Shown: positions 15,142 through 23,867 of the stretch, piece after piece
How the letters are laid out: every line of letters starts with the position of its first letter
Numbering within the stretch: position 1 is the first letter of the stretch
Source: Methanocella_A sp964548585
Lineage (GTDB): Archaea; Halobacteriota; Methanocellia; Methanocellales; Methanocellaceae
DNA: 36,302 nt
Assembly: GCA_964548585.1 (NCBI GenBank)
Contig: CAZJRS010000029.1
Location: 1 to 36,302, forward strand
Direction: 5' to 3'
Notes under the pieces: generated by a model
The model's input: only the letters and a program-made list of their open reading frames with translations
Databases searched by the model: none
Told to the model about the DNA's origin: nothing
Program-made: the position numbers and the translations under genes

Positions 15142-15627
15142 ATGACCTGGTCAATGATCGCCCGATTAAAACACCTCCTGGCCAACCCGTTGGTTTTTGG
15201 CGTTACGTCAGGCCTTATCGTAGTATTGATCGATCTGGCCATCGGCACGTGGTTCGAAGGATCGTTGCAGGCCGGATACGAGGCTTTTGCCCACAACGAC
15301 CCGCTGTGGTACCTGGTACCGGTGGCTGTCTCGGCCCAGATGGGCCTTCTACGCTACTACCTTAACCTGCCCGTAACCAGGATGGTCTTCAAGACAGAAC
15401 GCCTCGGAGTAGTCGGATCGGCTTTTACATCGGTAACGCTGGTTACTTGTTGTGTAGCCTGCTGCGTAATGCCCATCTGGAGCTTACTGCCTGCCATGGG
15501 CATGGTTCTCGCAGTATCAGCCTTTTTCATGGAGTACAGTGGGGCGATCCTGCTGTTGACGTTACTTGCCAATATGCTAGGAAGCACGGTATTATTGCTG
15601 CTGATTTACCACCGTAAAAAAGCGTGA
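15142..15627 (+). CDS. Membrane protein with a CCxxCC motif in a helix, unknown function
   Basis: 161 residues from the ATG at 15142, with GGGGAAA just upstream; the ATG at 15154 is an alternative. Four or so hydrophobic helices are seen. The third contains VTCCVACCVMPIW, two Cys pairs separated by two residues inside the membrane, a pattern reminiscent of metal or thiol transport proteins, though I cannot assign a family. The second half has a Met/Ala-rich helix (LLPAMGMVLAVSAFFME). The gene lies between a divergent membrane protein and cystathionine beta-synthase. Confidence 0.6.
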   Translation: MTWSMIARLKHLLANPLVFGVTSGLIVVLIDLAIGTWFEGSLQAGYEAFAHNDPLWYLVPVAVSAQMGLLRYYLNLPVTRMVFKTERLGVVGSAFTSVTLVTCCVACCVMPIWSLLPAMGMVLAVSAFFMEYSGAILLLTLLANMLGSTVLLLLIYHRKKA

Positions 15628-15810
15628 ACTTCCGAGTTCCCTCATATTTATCGGAATTATTATGCACGGGGCTCATATCAGCCGTTTTAATGGGAAATAT
15701 TTGCCGAAATCCTACCTTTCTTGATATTCGCCGCTATACGAGTAGTAGCGCATCTCCTGACAGAAGGTGTCGCCACATTTCACTCACACAAGATGACGGA
15801 GAGAAGAAAG

Positions 15811-17178
15811 ATGGTAATTGCTAATGATATCACAGAGCTTGTTGGCCGGACACCGATGGTGCGGATCAATAAACTAGTCAGACCGGAGGCTGCCACAGTA
15901 TACGCTAAGCTGGAGTTCTTAAACCCGGGCGGCAGTATCAAGGACAGGGTGGGCTTATCGATGATCGAGGCCGCCGAGAAGCGAGGCCTGCTGAAGCCCG
16001 GGGACACAATAGTGGAGCCAACATCGGGCAACACGGGAGTCGGGCTGGCGATCGCATCGGCAGTCAAAGGCTACAAGGTCATTTTCACGATGCCGGACAA
16101 GATGAGCAAGGAAAAGATCGATCTCCTGAAAGCCTTCGGCGCAAAGGTGATAGTGACACCCACGGCGGTATCCCCGGACAATCCTGCCAATAACGTCAGA
16201 GTCGCCGAGCGGATCTCCAGAGAATCGCCTAACACGTTCATGCCCAACCAGTATTTCAACCCCTCGAACCCCGACGCCCACTACCGGACGACCGGGCCGG
16301 AGATCTGGGAGCAGACGGAGGGCAAGATCGACGTCCTGATCGCAGGTATGGGCACAGGCGGCACGATCACCGGGACCGGACGGTACCTCAAAGAAAAGAA
16401 CCCGAATATCAAAGTCATCGGAGTAGATCCCGAGGGATCGATGTTTCACCACGAGTTCTATGGGACAGAGGGTGAGGTCCACACCTATAAAGTCGAGGGT
16501 ATAGGGGAAGACTTCATGCCATCCTCGCTGGACATGAAAATCGTTGATGAGATCATTGTCGTCAGTGATAAAGACGCTTTCCTGACCGCACGCAGGCTGG
16601 CCATGGAAGAGGGGATATTTGCCGGGGGGTCATCTGGGGCTGCGATCTTTGCAGCCGCCCAGGTTGCCGAGAGGCTGGGGTCGGACAAGGTCATCGCGGT
16701 CATTCTACCCGACACAGGCAGAAACTACCTCACCAGGATATACTCCGACGGATGGATGACGGAGAACGGTTACCTGGAAAGTAAAGATACCCGGATTTCC
16801 GTCAATGAGATACTGGCTGCGAAGTCGCATGCCATTCGAAGTATCATATCGGTGGTACCCGAAGACGATTTGAGCCTTGCCTTGAAACTGATGAGGGAAA
16901 ACGGCATTTCTCAACTCCCCGTGATCAAAGATGGTATCCCCGTGGGTAGCATCAGGGAGATCACTATCATGAAGAAGCTCTCCAGCCGCGAAGCGGCGCC
17001 AGGACAGAAGATTGGCGAAGTGATGGATGAACCGCTGCCGTCGGTCAAGATCACAGATACGATCGGAGACCCGTTCATCCTTTTGAAGGACAAGAACGCT
17101 GTATTAGTTCTAGAGAACCAGGCAGTGATAGATATTATTACGACTTCAGACGTGATCGACTTCAGGATCAAGGTGTGA
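15811..17178 (+). CDS. Cystathionine beta-synthase with two C-terminal CBS domains
   Basis: 455 residues from the ATG at 15811, which has GGAG nine bases upstream; longer frames start within non-coding sequence. The PLP fold-type II core has Lys 44 in NPGGSIKDRVG as Schiff-base residue, EPTSGNTGVGLA for the phosphate-binding loop and substrate, and GMGTGGTITGTGR for PLP phosphate. PDTGRNYLTR closes the core, and two CBS domains occupy about residues 335-455. There is no heme-binding N-terminus. The enzyme joins serine and homocysteine to cystathionine, the first step of reverse transsulfuration, though O-acetylserine sulfhydrylase activity is possible for this family. CBS domains may bind S-adenosylmethionine or adenylates. 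It lies five bases from the gamma-lyase gene, so the two form an operon. Confidence 0.88.
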   Translation: MVIANDITELVGRTPMVRINKLVRPEAATVYAKLEFLNPGGSIKDRVGLSMIEAAEKRGLLKPGDTIVEPTSGNTGVGLAIASAVKGYKVIFTMPDKMSKEKIDLLKAFGAKVIVTPTAVSPDNPANNVRVAERISRESPNTFMPNQYFNPSNPDAHYRTTGPEIWEQTEGKIDVLIAGMGTGGTITGTGRYLKEKNPNIKVIGVDPEGSMFHHEFYGTEGEVHTYKVEGIGEDFMPSSLDMKIVDEIIVVSDKDAFLTARRLAMEEGIFAGGSSGAAIFAAAQVAERLGSDKVIAVILPDTGRNYLTRIYSDGWMTENGYLESKDTRISVNEILAAKSHAIRSIISVVPEDDLSLALKLMRENGISQLPVIKDGIPVGSIREITIMKKLSSREAAPGQKIGEVMDEPLPSVKITDTIGDPFILLKDKNAVLVLENQAVIDIITTSDVIDFRIKV

Positions 17179-17182
17179 TGCA

Positions 17183-18340
17183 ATGAGATTCGCTACGAAA
17201 GCAATACACGCCGGCGAGGAGCCGAACCTGAAAGAGGGGGGAAGCGGCGACGTCGTCGTCCCCATCCACCTGTCATCTACCTTTGCCAGGAAAGACGTAG
17301 ACAAGCCTACCGGGGGCTACGAGTACTCCCGGAGCGGCAACCCAACCAGGGATGCGCTGGAAAAGCGGCTCGCAGTACTGGAAAACGCAAAATACGGTCT
17401 GGCATTCGGCTCTGGTCTGGGCGCGGAGACGACCGTACTGCTCTCGCTGCTGAAGCAAGGCGACCACGTGATAGGCTTCGACGACCTGTACGGCGGGACA
17501 AAGAGGCTCTTTAACCGCACGCTCTCTAACTTCGGAGTGGAATTTACTTACGTGGACGCCCGGGACCCGGATAAAGTCGAAGATGCGGTCCGGCCAAACA
17601 CCAGGATGATCTGGCTGGAGAGCCCCACCAATCCGTTGTTGAAACTATGCCACATCAGGGCGATATCCCAGATCGCTAGAGATCAGGGCATCGTCACGGT
17701 GGTCGACAATACGTTCATGAGCCCGGTTTTCCAGCAACCGCTGGAGCTGGGAGCTGACATTGCTCTGCACAGCACCACGAAATACCTGGGCGGGCACAGC
17801 GACGTCGTCGGGGGAGCCATAATGGTCAACGATGACGACTTATACGGCAAACTGAAGTTTAACCAGAACGCCATCGGTACAATTCCGTCGCCCTTCGACA
17901 GCTACCTCGTGCTGCGGGGAATTAAGACTCTCGCGGTTCGGATGGAGAAGCATAACTCCAATGGTCAAAAAGTGGCTGAATATCTCGAAGCCCATTCGAA
18001 GATCAGAAAGGTCAACTATCCCGGCTTGAAAAGCCACCCCCAGCACGATCTTGCACAGCGGCAGATGTCAGGTTACGGGGGGATGATCTCCTTCGAGATT
18101 GACGGCGATCTCGCCAAAGCTAAGACGTTTCTGGAGCGCTGCGAGATCTTCGCGCTGGCAGAAAGTCTGGGCGGAGTAGAATCATTGATCGAACACCCGG
18201 CTAGGATGACCCATGCGAGTGTCCCGGTCAAAGAGAGGGAAGCGATCGGAATAACAGACGGCTTGATTCGGCTGTCGGTGGGAATCGAGGACGTAGAGGA
18301 TCTCATCGCGGACCTAGAGCAGGCGTTAAAAACTGTGTAA
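17183..18340 (+). CDS. Cystathionine gamma-lyase/synthase family PLP enzyme
   Basis: 385 residues. Family marks: TKAIHAGEEP at the N-terminus, PIHLSSTF, YEYSRSGNPTRDALEKRLA, FGSGLGAETTVL, VVDNTFMSP, and Lys 200 in HSTTKYLGGHSD as the PLP Schiff base. The C-terminal SLGGVESLIEHPARMTHASV and IRLSVGIEDVEDL complete the family. With CBS directly upstream, cleavage of cystathionine to cysteine, 2-oxobutyrate and ammonia is the likeliest reaction. Gamma-synthase or O-acetylhomoserine sulfhydrylase (methanethiol to methionine) activity cannot be excluded and would suit a neighbouring methylthio-alkane reductase. AAGGTG precedes the ATG at good spacing. Confidence 0.88.
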   Translation: MRFATKAIHAGEEPNLKEGGSGDVVVPIHLSSTFARKDVDKPTGGYEYSRSGNPTRDALEKRLAVLENAKYGLAFGSGLGAETTVLLSLLKQGDHVIGFDDLYGGTKRLFNRTLSNFGVEFTYVDARDPDKVEDAVRPNTRMIWLESPTNPLLKLCHIRAISQIARDQGIVTVVDNTFMSPVFQQPLELGADIALHSTTKYLGGHSDVVGGAIMVNDDDLYGKLKFNQNAIGTIPSPFDSYLVLRGIKTLAVRMEKHNSNGQKVAEYLEAHSKIRKVNYPGLKSHPQHDLAQRQMSGYGGMISFEIDGDLAKAKTFLERCEIFALAESLGGVESLIEHPARMTHASVPVKEREAIGITDGLIRLSVGIEDVEDLIADLEQALKTV

Positions 18341-18429
18341 GGGGTGACAATAATCCCCTTACAGACTTTATTGCCAGTACTAAATCCGCAATCACTAAGA
18401 TTTACGTGATCATTTTTTATTACTGGCAA
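18337..18429 (+). terminator. Two stem-loops after the transsulfuration operon
   Basis: GTAAGGGG (18337-18344, overlapping the stop codon) pairs with CCCCTTAC (18355-18362). A second stem, TTGCCAGTA (18371-18379) with TACTGGCAA (18421-18429), encloses a smaller ATCAC/GTGAT stem and a run of six T. The first is a plausible terminator; the second is a larger structured element of unknown role. Confidence 0.55.
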
Positions 18430-18519
18430 GCATTTTACTCCGTTTAAAAAATTAAGCTGTTTTATAGGTGCTTTGCCGGAATCTAAAGCAATTTAGTAGG
18501 TAAATGCATTCTTTCTATC

Positions 18520-18705
18520 ATGTGCGACGGAAAGTTAAGGGAAAAGATGGAGATCATCAAGGAAATGATCACTATGGACCGCCCGGCTGAATCGCATGAA
18601 TATATGCGGGATCACCTGACATGGAGCCTCGAAGAGCTAAAAAGCTACCGGAATAAGCTCGGGCTTGCAGGTGAGCAGCCTGCACTGGTCCCTCCGGATA
18701 GCTGA
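18520..18705 (+). CDS. Small helical protein, unknown function
   Basis: 61 residues, with charged amphipathic helices (EKMEIIKEMITMD and LTWSLEELKSYRNKLGL). No ribosome site is visible, which is compatible with a leaderless or short-leader transcript from the AT-rich stretch at 18440-18510. No family recognised. It stands alone between the transsulfuration operon and the DUF4346-like gene. Confidence 0.5.
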   Translation: MCDGKLREKMEIIKEMITMDRPAESHEYMRDHLTWSLEELKSYRNKLGLAGEQPALVPPDS

Positions 18706-18846
18706 TCCTTCTTTTTATACCCTTCCCCCAAACCAGCACAGGGATTTACCATTTAGCTTCGTTTCTGACCACCTTACACAGGAAACGCAACTGCTATTTT
18801 AAAATAATTAATATGTTGCCTAAATAATAAAACTTAGATACGATGA

Positions 18847-19398
18847 GTGCCAACTGAAACCAGGTTATATACCATTACCGAAAGTGATGAGAAAACCAGG
18901 GACATCGATAGCATGAGAGAATGGACTGAACAACTGAAAAAGCAGACGTCAACTGGTTCTGAAGGCTCGGCGGCGGTCAATGTAAAGATCAAAGAGCGTT
19001 CGTGCTCAAATCCCTCGTGCCTGTACAGCAGATACACTGTTAAAGAAAAGACAAGCATCACTACAGATACGCCAGAGGCAGACAGAAAAAGCCAGTCCTT
19101 GCCTGGCCTGGACCCGGCCGGCTATTTTCTCATCAAACCGGACAAGGAAAACGGCACGTTAACTGTTGAACAGTATTGCTATGATTGCAGGCTGATCAGG
19201 AAGATAATCGGGAGTGACAACAGGGCGATTTTCCAGACGATCATCAATAACGGATGGGTGACAGTGCCAGGCCATGCCACTTATCTATGGAGAGAGCTAG
19301 GTAAGGCAAGTACGGCAATAATAAGCGGGCTACGGTACGTTCAGGACCACGAACTTCAACCAGAACCACCTGCAACCGGAAAACCCTCCGCCAGGTAA
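18847..19398 (+). CDS. DUF4346-like domain protein
   Basis: 183 residues from a GTG start. Residues about 80-175 resemble the DUF4346 domain: DPAGYFLIKPDKENGTLTVEQY, FQTIINNGWV, HATYLWRELGKASTAIISGLRYVQD. That domain occurs in archaea, alone or attached to methyltransferase or thymidylate-synthase-like proteins, with no established reaction. The N-terminal part is Ser/Glu-rich and has CSNPSC, and the middle has CYDC, so a metal site is possible. A TATA-like AATAATAAAACTT lies about 25 bases upstream. Placement next to CBS/CGL and the sulfonate-type transporter suggests a sulfur or one-carbon role, which is inference. Confidence 0.6.
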   Translation: MPTETRLYTITESDEKTRDIDSMREWTEQLKKQTSTGSEGSAAVNVKIKERSCSNPSCLYSRYTVKEKTSITTDTPEADRKSQSLPGLDPAGYFLIKPDKENGTLTVEQYCYDCRLIRKIIGSDNRAIFQTIINNGWVTVPGHATYLWRELGKASTAIISGLRYVQDHELQPEPPATGKPSAR

Positions 19399-19630
19399 CA
19401 GCCGATAGCTGCGACAAACTACATGTTTTTTCATATTTCCCCGATTAGTACCCGGCTAAAAGAGAAGATTTCTTTGCACCACCTCTGTAGCTGAAGAATC
19501 AAATGCACATTGATCTCTTATCAGGTTCTCACCCGAACCCGCGGCTAATTCTGTACTGATAAAGACAGATTTGCCGATAGTTTACCGGTATGCGAAGCAA
19601 GTGGTCAATAATTGCGCCTTTGTCAAGGGT

Positions 19631-19642
19631 CATATAAAATCG
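19631..19642 (+). promoter_or_regulatory. TATA-box promoter of the ABC transporter operon at 19686
   Basis: CATATAAAATCG lies about 45-55 bases before the start codon, with a TTGAGG ribosome site downstream. The stretch 19399-19630 shows no gene that I can support. Confidence 0.45.
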
Positions 19643-19685
19643 CATCGGAAAGTCATCTAGAGATATACATGCCCTTGAGGATACT

Positions 19686-20552
19686 ATGACGAAAATCGAA
19701 GCTGTGGGCGTGAAAAAGACGTTCACGAAAAATATCGCTAAAAAGAATAACAGGGACCATAACGGAGAGACGCTGGCCCTCGGGGGCGTGGACATGACCA
19801 TTAAAAAGGGAGAGTTCCACGTCATCCTTGGACCCAGCGGCTGCGGGAAGTCTACTTTCCTGGATCTAGTCGCAGGGCTCAGCAAGCCCACGGATGGCCA
19901 GATCCTGATTGACGGGAAGCATATAGAGGGACCGGGCCTGGACAGGGCAGTCGTGTTCCAGCAGTACGCTCTCCTGCCCTGGCGGACTGCCCGGGGTAAC
20001 GTAGAGTTCGGCATGGAGAGCCAGAAGATCGGAAAAGCAGAGCGGGAAAAGATAGCGACCAATTACCTGTCGCTCGTCGGCCTCGCCGGGTTTGAAAACC
20101 ACTACCCACACGAGCTTAGCGGCGGTATGAAGCAGCGCGTATCCATCGCCAGAGCACTATCCCTCAACCCGGACATACTTCTCATGGATGAGCCGTTCGC
20201 CGCGCTGGACGCCCAGACACGTGAGATCCTCCAGCATGACCTGCTACTGATCGCCAGTAAGACTAACAAGACGATCCTGTTCATCACCCACAGCATAGAC
20301 GAGGCGGTGTTCCTGGCTGATCGCGTATCAGTCATGACCGCCAGACCAGGCTTGATCAAGAAAGTGGTGGACGTGCCGCTGACCCGGGAGCAGAGGCTGG
20401 GAGACGACGTCAAAGTCTCTGATGAGTTCGTTAAGATCAGGCACAATCTATGGGAACTCCTGAAAGAGGAAGTCATGAGAACTCAGGATACCTGCAACAA
20501 GTGCACAGTTGAAGTATGCACATACGGACAGAAGCCGGTCCAGGTGATCTGA
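19686..20552 (+). CDS. NitT/TauT-family ABC transporter ATPase (SsuB/TauB-like)
   Basis: 288 residues. All ABC motifs are present: Walker A GPSGCGKST, Q-loop VFQQYALLPW, signature LSGGMKQR, Walker B ILLMDEP, and the H-loop ITHS. AQTREILQHDLL and MTARPGLIKKVVDVPLTREQR are typical of the nitrate/sulfonate/taurine group. A C-terminal extension ends in CNKCTVEVC (last 25 residues), which is not normal for SsuB and may bind metal or sense thiols. The insertion VKKTFTKNIAKKNNRDHNGE near the N-terminus is also longer than usual. The stop codon abuts the permease start. Confidence 0.9.
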   Translation: MTKIEAVGVKKTFTKNIAKKNNRDHNGETLALGGVDMTIKKGEFHVILGPSGCGKSTFLDLVAGLSKPTDGQILIDGKHIEGPGLDRAVVFQQYALLPWRTARGNVEFGMESQKIGKAEREKIATNYLSLVGLAGFENHYPHELSGGMKQRVSIARALSLNPDILLMDEPFAALDAQTREILQHDLLLIASKTNKTILFITHSIDEAVFLADRVSVMTARPGLIKKVVDVPLTREQRLGDDVKVSDEFVKIRHNLWELLKEEVMRTQDTCNKCTVEVCTYGQKPVQVI

Positions 20553-21383
20553 ATGAGCACGGTAACAGAAGCGCCTGTCGAGTACCAGGATTCTGGGTTC
20601 AGCGTGGACGGGATTGCGAAGATCGGCAAGAGTCTCGTGCACAAGTTGGGGGCGATTGTCATTTTCCTGATTCTATGGGAACTGGCGTCCGATTTTGGCT
20701 GGGTCAACTCTATCTTCATCCCGGCCCCGACGATCGTGCTGAATAAGGGTATCGCCCTGATACTTTCCGGCGAGCTGCTCAATCACCTGGGGATCAGCCT
20801 GTTTCGTGCCCTGGCTGGCTTCGGGCTGGCACTGGCCGTAGCGTTACCACTCGGGTTCCTGCTGGGCGGCTGGTTAAAGTCGTTTGAGGAAGCAATCAAC
20901 CCGCTGCTGGGTGTCCTCAGCCAGTTGAACCCGTGGTCGATAATGCCTGTGTTCATCATACTGCTAGGCCTCGGTGAAGAGTCCAAGATCGCCATCATTT
21001 TCCTGATATGCGTGTGGCCGATACTGTTCAACACGGTAACAGGGATCAAGAATGTAGACCCGGCGCTGGTGAAGATGGCCCGCTCGGTGGGCTTGAGCAA
21101 GTTCCAGATGTTCTACAAAGTGCTGCTCCCGGCGTCCCTGCCAGTCGTGTTCGTGGGCGTCCGCTTCAGCGCGGTGTTCGCATTCTTCATGCTGATAGGC
21201 GCGGAGATGCTGGGCGCCAAATCAGGCCTCGGCTTCATGATGCTCCAGGCCCAGGGGACATTCCAGATACCCAAGATGTACGTAGGCATTGTGACCGTGG
21301 CGATCCTGGGCATTGTAATCAACTACCTCATGGTCCGCATTGAAAAGCGGATATCCAGGGGTAAAGAAGAGATCGCGATTTAA
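20553..21383 (+). CDS. NitT/TauT-family ABC transporter permease (SsuC-like)
   Basis: 276 residues. Six hydrophobic helices with the BPD_transp_1 EAA-loop region (DPALVKMARSVGLSKFQMFYKVLLPASLPVVFVGVRF) that docks on the ATPase. FLILWELASDFGWVNSIFIPAPTIVL at the start and GLGFMMLQAQGTFQIPKMYVGIVTVAILGIVINYLM at the end are typical of the SsuC/TauC group. It starts immediately after the ATPase stop, and the binding protein follows 28 bases downstream. Confidence 0.92.
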   Translation: MSTVTEAPVEYQDSGFSVDGIAKIGKSLVHKLGAIVIFLILWELASDFGWVNSIFIPAPTIVLNKGIALILSGELLNHLGISLFRALAGFGLALAVALPLGFLLGGWLKSFEEAINPLLGVLSQLNPWSIMPVFIILLGLGEESKIAIIFLICVWPILFNTVTGIKNVDPALVKMARSVGLSKFQMFYKVLLPASLPVVFVGVRFSAVFAFFMLIGAEMLGAKSGLGFMMLQAQGTFQIPKMYVGIVTVAILGIVINYLMVRIEKRISRGKEEIAI

Positions 21384-21411
21384 AATAATTATTATCAAAG
21401 GAGAGAAATAT

Positions 21412-22470
21412 ATGGCAGATAAAAAGTTAATAACGTACGCTGTGGGGGTTGTGGCGATCATTGTGATCATCGCGGTAATCGTACTCGCTTCCGGCGTTCT
21501 GAATACCAACAGTAGTACTGCAAAAGCAGAAACAAATACCGTCAAGGCCAACGTTAACAAGGACTGCGCCGGGACACCCTGGTTCGTGGGACAACAGAAA
21601 GGTTTCTTCAACGATTCAGGTATTAAGTTCATAGACGGCGGGCACCTGGACTGGTCGCTCCAGCCAGCTGCGCTGACCAGCGGCCAGACCAGCGTATGGA
21701 GCGGGCATCCTAATACCCTTATCAACCTGATCCAGGGTGGCGCAAAGGTCAAGGGCGTCATGCTTGACGGGGCAGAGCCGCTCAACGGTAACGCCCCGGA
21801 AAACCTGGGCAAGAACCACATGCACTGGCTCGTCCTGGACAACAGCCCGCTGAAGACTCCCGCCGATATAAAAGCCTTTAATGCTAAGAACAACCGCAAG
21901 GTCAAGATCGCCGTCGGTGCCACAGGCATATGCGCTGATCTCGAAACCAACGCCTGGCTGAGGAAGAACAACCTGTCCAAGGACGACATCGAATACGTGA
22001 TCCTCTCCGACCCGCTGCAGGAAGCTGCTCTCAGGAACGGGGAAATCGACGTGGCAACCCTGCACCCGCCCTTCTTCACCGCTGCTGAACAGCATGGGGG
22101 AGTCAGGATATACTTTACCAGCACGGATGCGTTCGGAACCGATGCAGGTACAGGCCTGCTAGTATTCAGCGAGGACTTCATCAAGAACAACCCTGACACC
22201 GTGAGAAAGTTCACCAAGGCATTCCACCAGGCCTTAGTCTGGTCCAACGAGAACCGCGCCGAAGCCGGTGAAATCACCGCCAAGGAGATCGGGCTGGAGA
22301 AATCCACCGTGCACTACTACAGCTACACGGGCAGGATCACCGATGAAAAGCTGCAGGTATGGATCGACGCCATGGTGGCCGACGGCCTGCTCAAGCCGGG
22401 AGAGATCAAGCCTTCCGACCTGTACACGACTCAGTTCTCAGATCTGTGGGAGCCGGGAACAGATCACTAA
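21412..22470 (+). CDS. NitT/TauT-family ABC substrate-binding protein
   Basis: 352 residues from the ATG at 21412, with AAGGAGAG at ideal spacing; a longer frame from 21340 overlaps the permease. A single hydrophobic anchor (VGVVAIIVIIAVIVLASG) takes the place of a lipobox. NKDCAGTPWFVGQQKGFF, ALTSGQTSVWSGHPNT, IAVGATGICADLETNAW, IDVATLHPPFF and KPSDLYTTQFSDLW define the NMT1/SsuA-like fold. It is a paralogue of the orphan binding protein at 2948. Cys in the DCAG segment may sit at the ligand pocket. With the ATPase and permease it forms a full importer, likely for an organosulfur compound. Confidence 0.9.
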   Translation: MADKKLITYAVGVVAIIVIIAVIVLASGVLNTNSSTAKAETNTVKANVNKDCAGTPWFVGQQKGFFNDSGIKFIDGGHLDWSLQPAALTSGQTSVWSGHPNTLINLIQGGAKVKGVMLDGAEPLNGNAPENLGKNHMHWLVLDNSPLKTPADIKAFNAKNNRKVKIAVGATGICADLETNAWLRKNNLSKDDIEYVILSDPLQEAALRNGEIDVATLHPPFFTAAEQHGGVRIYFTSTDAFGTDAGTGLLVFSEDFIKNNPDTVRKFTKAFHQALVWSNENRAEAGEITAKEIGLEKSTVHYYSYTGRITDEKLQVWIDAMVADGLLKPGEIKPSDLYTTQFSDLWEPGTDH

Positions 22471-22491
22471 AACGTAGTAAACAGACTAAAT

Positions 22492-22516
22492 AAGGGGCTA
22501 TCACACCCCTTTTTAT
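22492..22516 (+). terminator. Hairpin terminator of the ABC transporter operon
   Basis: AAGGGG (22492-22497) pairs with CCCCTT (22506-22511), followed by TTTTTATTATTATAATTAT, 20 bases after the binding-protein stop codon. Confidence 0.7.
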
Positions 22517-22680
22517 TATTATAATTATCTCCCGTTTTATTTTTTGATTCTATCCGGACGAACGTGGGGAATTTTAGAAGTAAAGATCAGGAATATGACG
22601 ATTTTTAGGGATAATTTAGGAGTATCTGGACATCATGAAAAAAGCAACAGTCAATTGTATCACAAGCGCTATAGCAGGAG

Positions 22681-23514
22681 ATGGTGACGACGGGTAAGAC
22701 TGCACTCGGACCATTTTCGGCACTGATCGCCACGATGATAGTGGTGGTCCTGATCAGCGGATGCACTTCGGTTTTACCGGACAAACAGGACACCAGGCCG
22801 GCAGGCGATACCGGCAGTGATAACACGGGCGAAAAACAGGGGGCTTACGAGGTTGAAGATACGGCCACAGCTGTCAGAGTCACAGGCCAGGATTCCGTGA
22901 TAACAAAGGGATTCTTGCTCACGGATAATTACTATATCGTCAACAGCCAGTTCGATGGCGACCCGGGCAATATACTCTTATGGCAGCTGATTAGCACCGA
23001 CGATCAGAGCGTGAAAGACACCGGCAGACTCGCCGGTAGCAAACCCGATTCGGGCTTCCGCAGCTATAAAACCCCGGAGAGCCCCACGGGCACCGTAAAC
23101 GACTCCTATTACCTTCAGGTTAACGGGACAGGCAGATGGACAATAGAGTTCGTCAGGCCAGTAGACTTCAGTAAGGCCAACGACTTACCATTTACGCTCA
23201 CAGGCCAGGGACGCCAGGCCTCGCCGCTGATCCACTGGGGTAAAGGCAACGTGACAATGGATGTCACCTATAACGGCAGGAACGGGACTTCGTTCTACAT
23301 CCTGGTATTCCAGAATGACCCGGTGAACGAGGGCTATTTCTACGAGTGGAGAGACCATACCGGCCTTGATAATATCCGTTATGCAGACGGCGCTACCACC
23401 TATACCGTACCCTTCAGCAATCATGTCGTAATGGCCCCCCAGAGCTTTGACTATGCCTACCTTATCGTATATACGAGTGATCCGACGAGTAGTTGGCAAA
23501 TCAAAATATCGTAA
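22681..23514 (+). CDS. Secreted lipoprotein, unknown function
   Basis: 277 residues from an ATG directly after GGAG; a GTG three bases later is an equally good start. The signal peptide ends in a lipobox (LISGC, Cys about residue 28) and a Gly/Asp/Thr-rich linker follows. The body is beta-rich with many Tyr, Asn and Gly (YYLQVNGTGRWTIEFVRP, NGTSFYILVFQND), as in archaeal surface proteins. No family recognised. No operon partner is nearby. Confidence 0.65.
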   Translation: MVTTGKTALGPFSALIATMIVVVLISGCTSVLPDKQDTRPAGDTGSDNTGEKQGAYEVEDTATAVRVTGQDSVITKGFLLTDNYYIVNSQFDGDPGNILLWQLISTDDQSVKDTGRLAGSKPDSGFRSYKTPESPTGTVNDSYYLQVNGTGRWTIEFVRPVDFSKANDLPFTLTGQGRQASPLIHWGKGNVTMDVTYNGRNGTSFYILVFQNDPVNEGYFYEWRDHTGLDNIRYADGATTYTVPFSNHVVMAPQSFDYAYLIVYTSDPTSSWQIKIS

Positions 23515-23554
23515 AAGAGAACTGTGATAAGAAGAAGGTTTGTCGCTGCTAATA

Positions 23555-23839
23555 TCAGATATTAGCAGCAGTTTTTCTATTGGTTATCCCGTACAGACTC
23601 TGCCGGGCATCCCTGAAGCAGAAACTCTGATGGATCACGTTCTCGGTCAGCAGGCGATCCAGTGCATACCGGACAGTGCGGGGAGGAAGGTATGTCGCTC
23701 GGACAATGTCTTTCTGGGTCAGGTTGCTACCCGTTTCCAGCACCTTGTATACAAGCTTGGCTGATGGGGGCAAACGATCGATCTGAGACGGGGTAGTGTG
23801 CTTGGACACACTGCTCGAGGCGATGGACACATAAGTCAT
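23555..23839 (-). CDS. Small wHTH regulator, copy 1 (intact)
   Basis: 94 residues from the ATG at 23839 with GGAG nine bases upstream; the TTG at 23854 lies within the leader. After a Ser/Thr-rich N-terminus comes a winged-helix unit: LPPSAKLVYKVLE, NLTQKDIVRATYLPPRTVRYALDRLL (helix-turn-helix), then the wing CFRDARQSLYG. The same unit is common in archaea as MarR-like regulators. The palindrome TTAACGATAGTTAA lies 29 bases before the start codon, as in copies 2 and 3, which suggests autoregulation or cross-regulation. This copy has no frame break and gives a reference for the other two: 23 residues precede PPSAK here and would also do so in copies 2 and 3 after a +1 shift. Confidence 0.8.
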   Translation of the reverse strand: MTYVSIASSSVSKHTTPSQIDRLPPSAKLVYKVLETGSNLTQKDIVRATYLPPRTVRYALDRLLTENVIHQSFCFRDARQSLYGITNRKTAANI

Positions 23840-23867
23840 TTGATGTAGCTCCAATCCCCTATATGAT

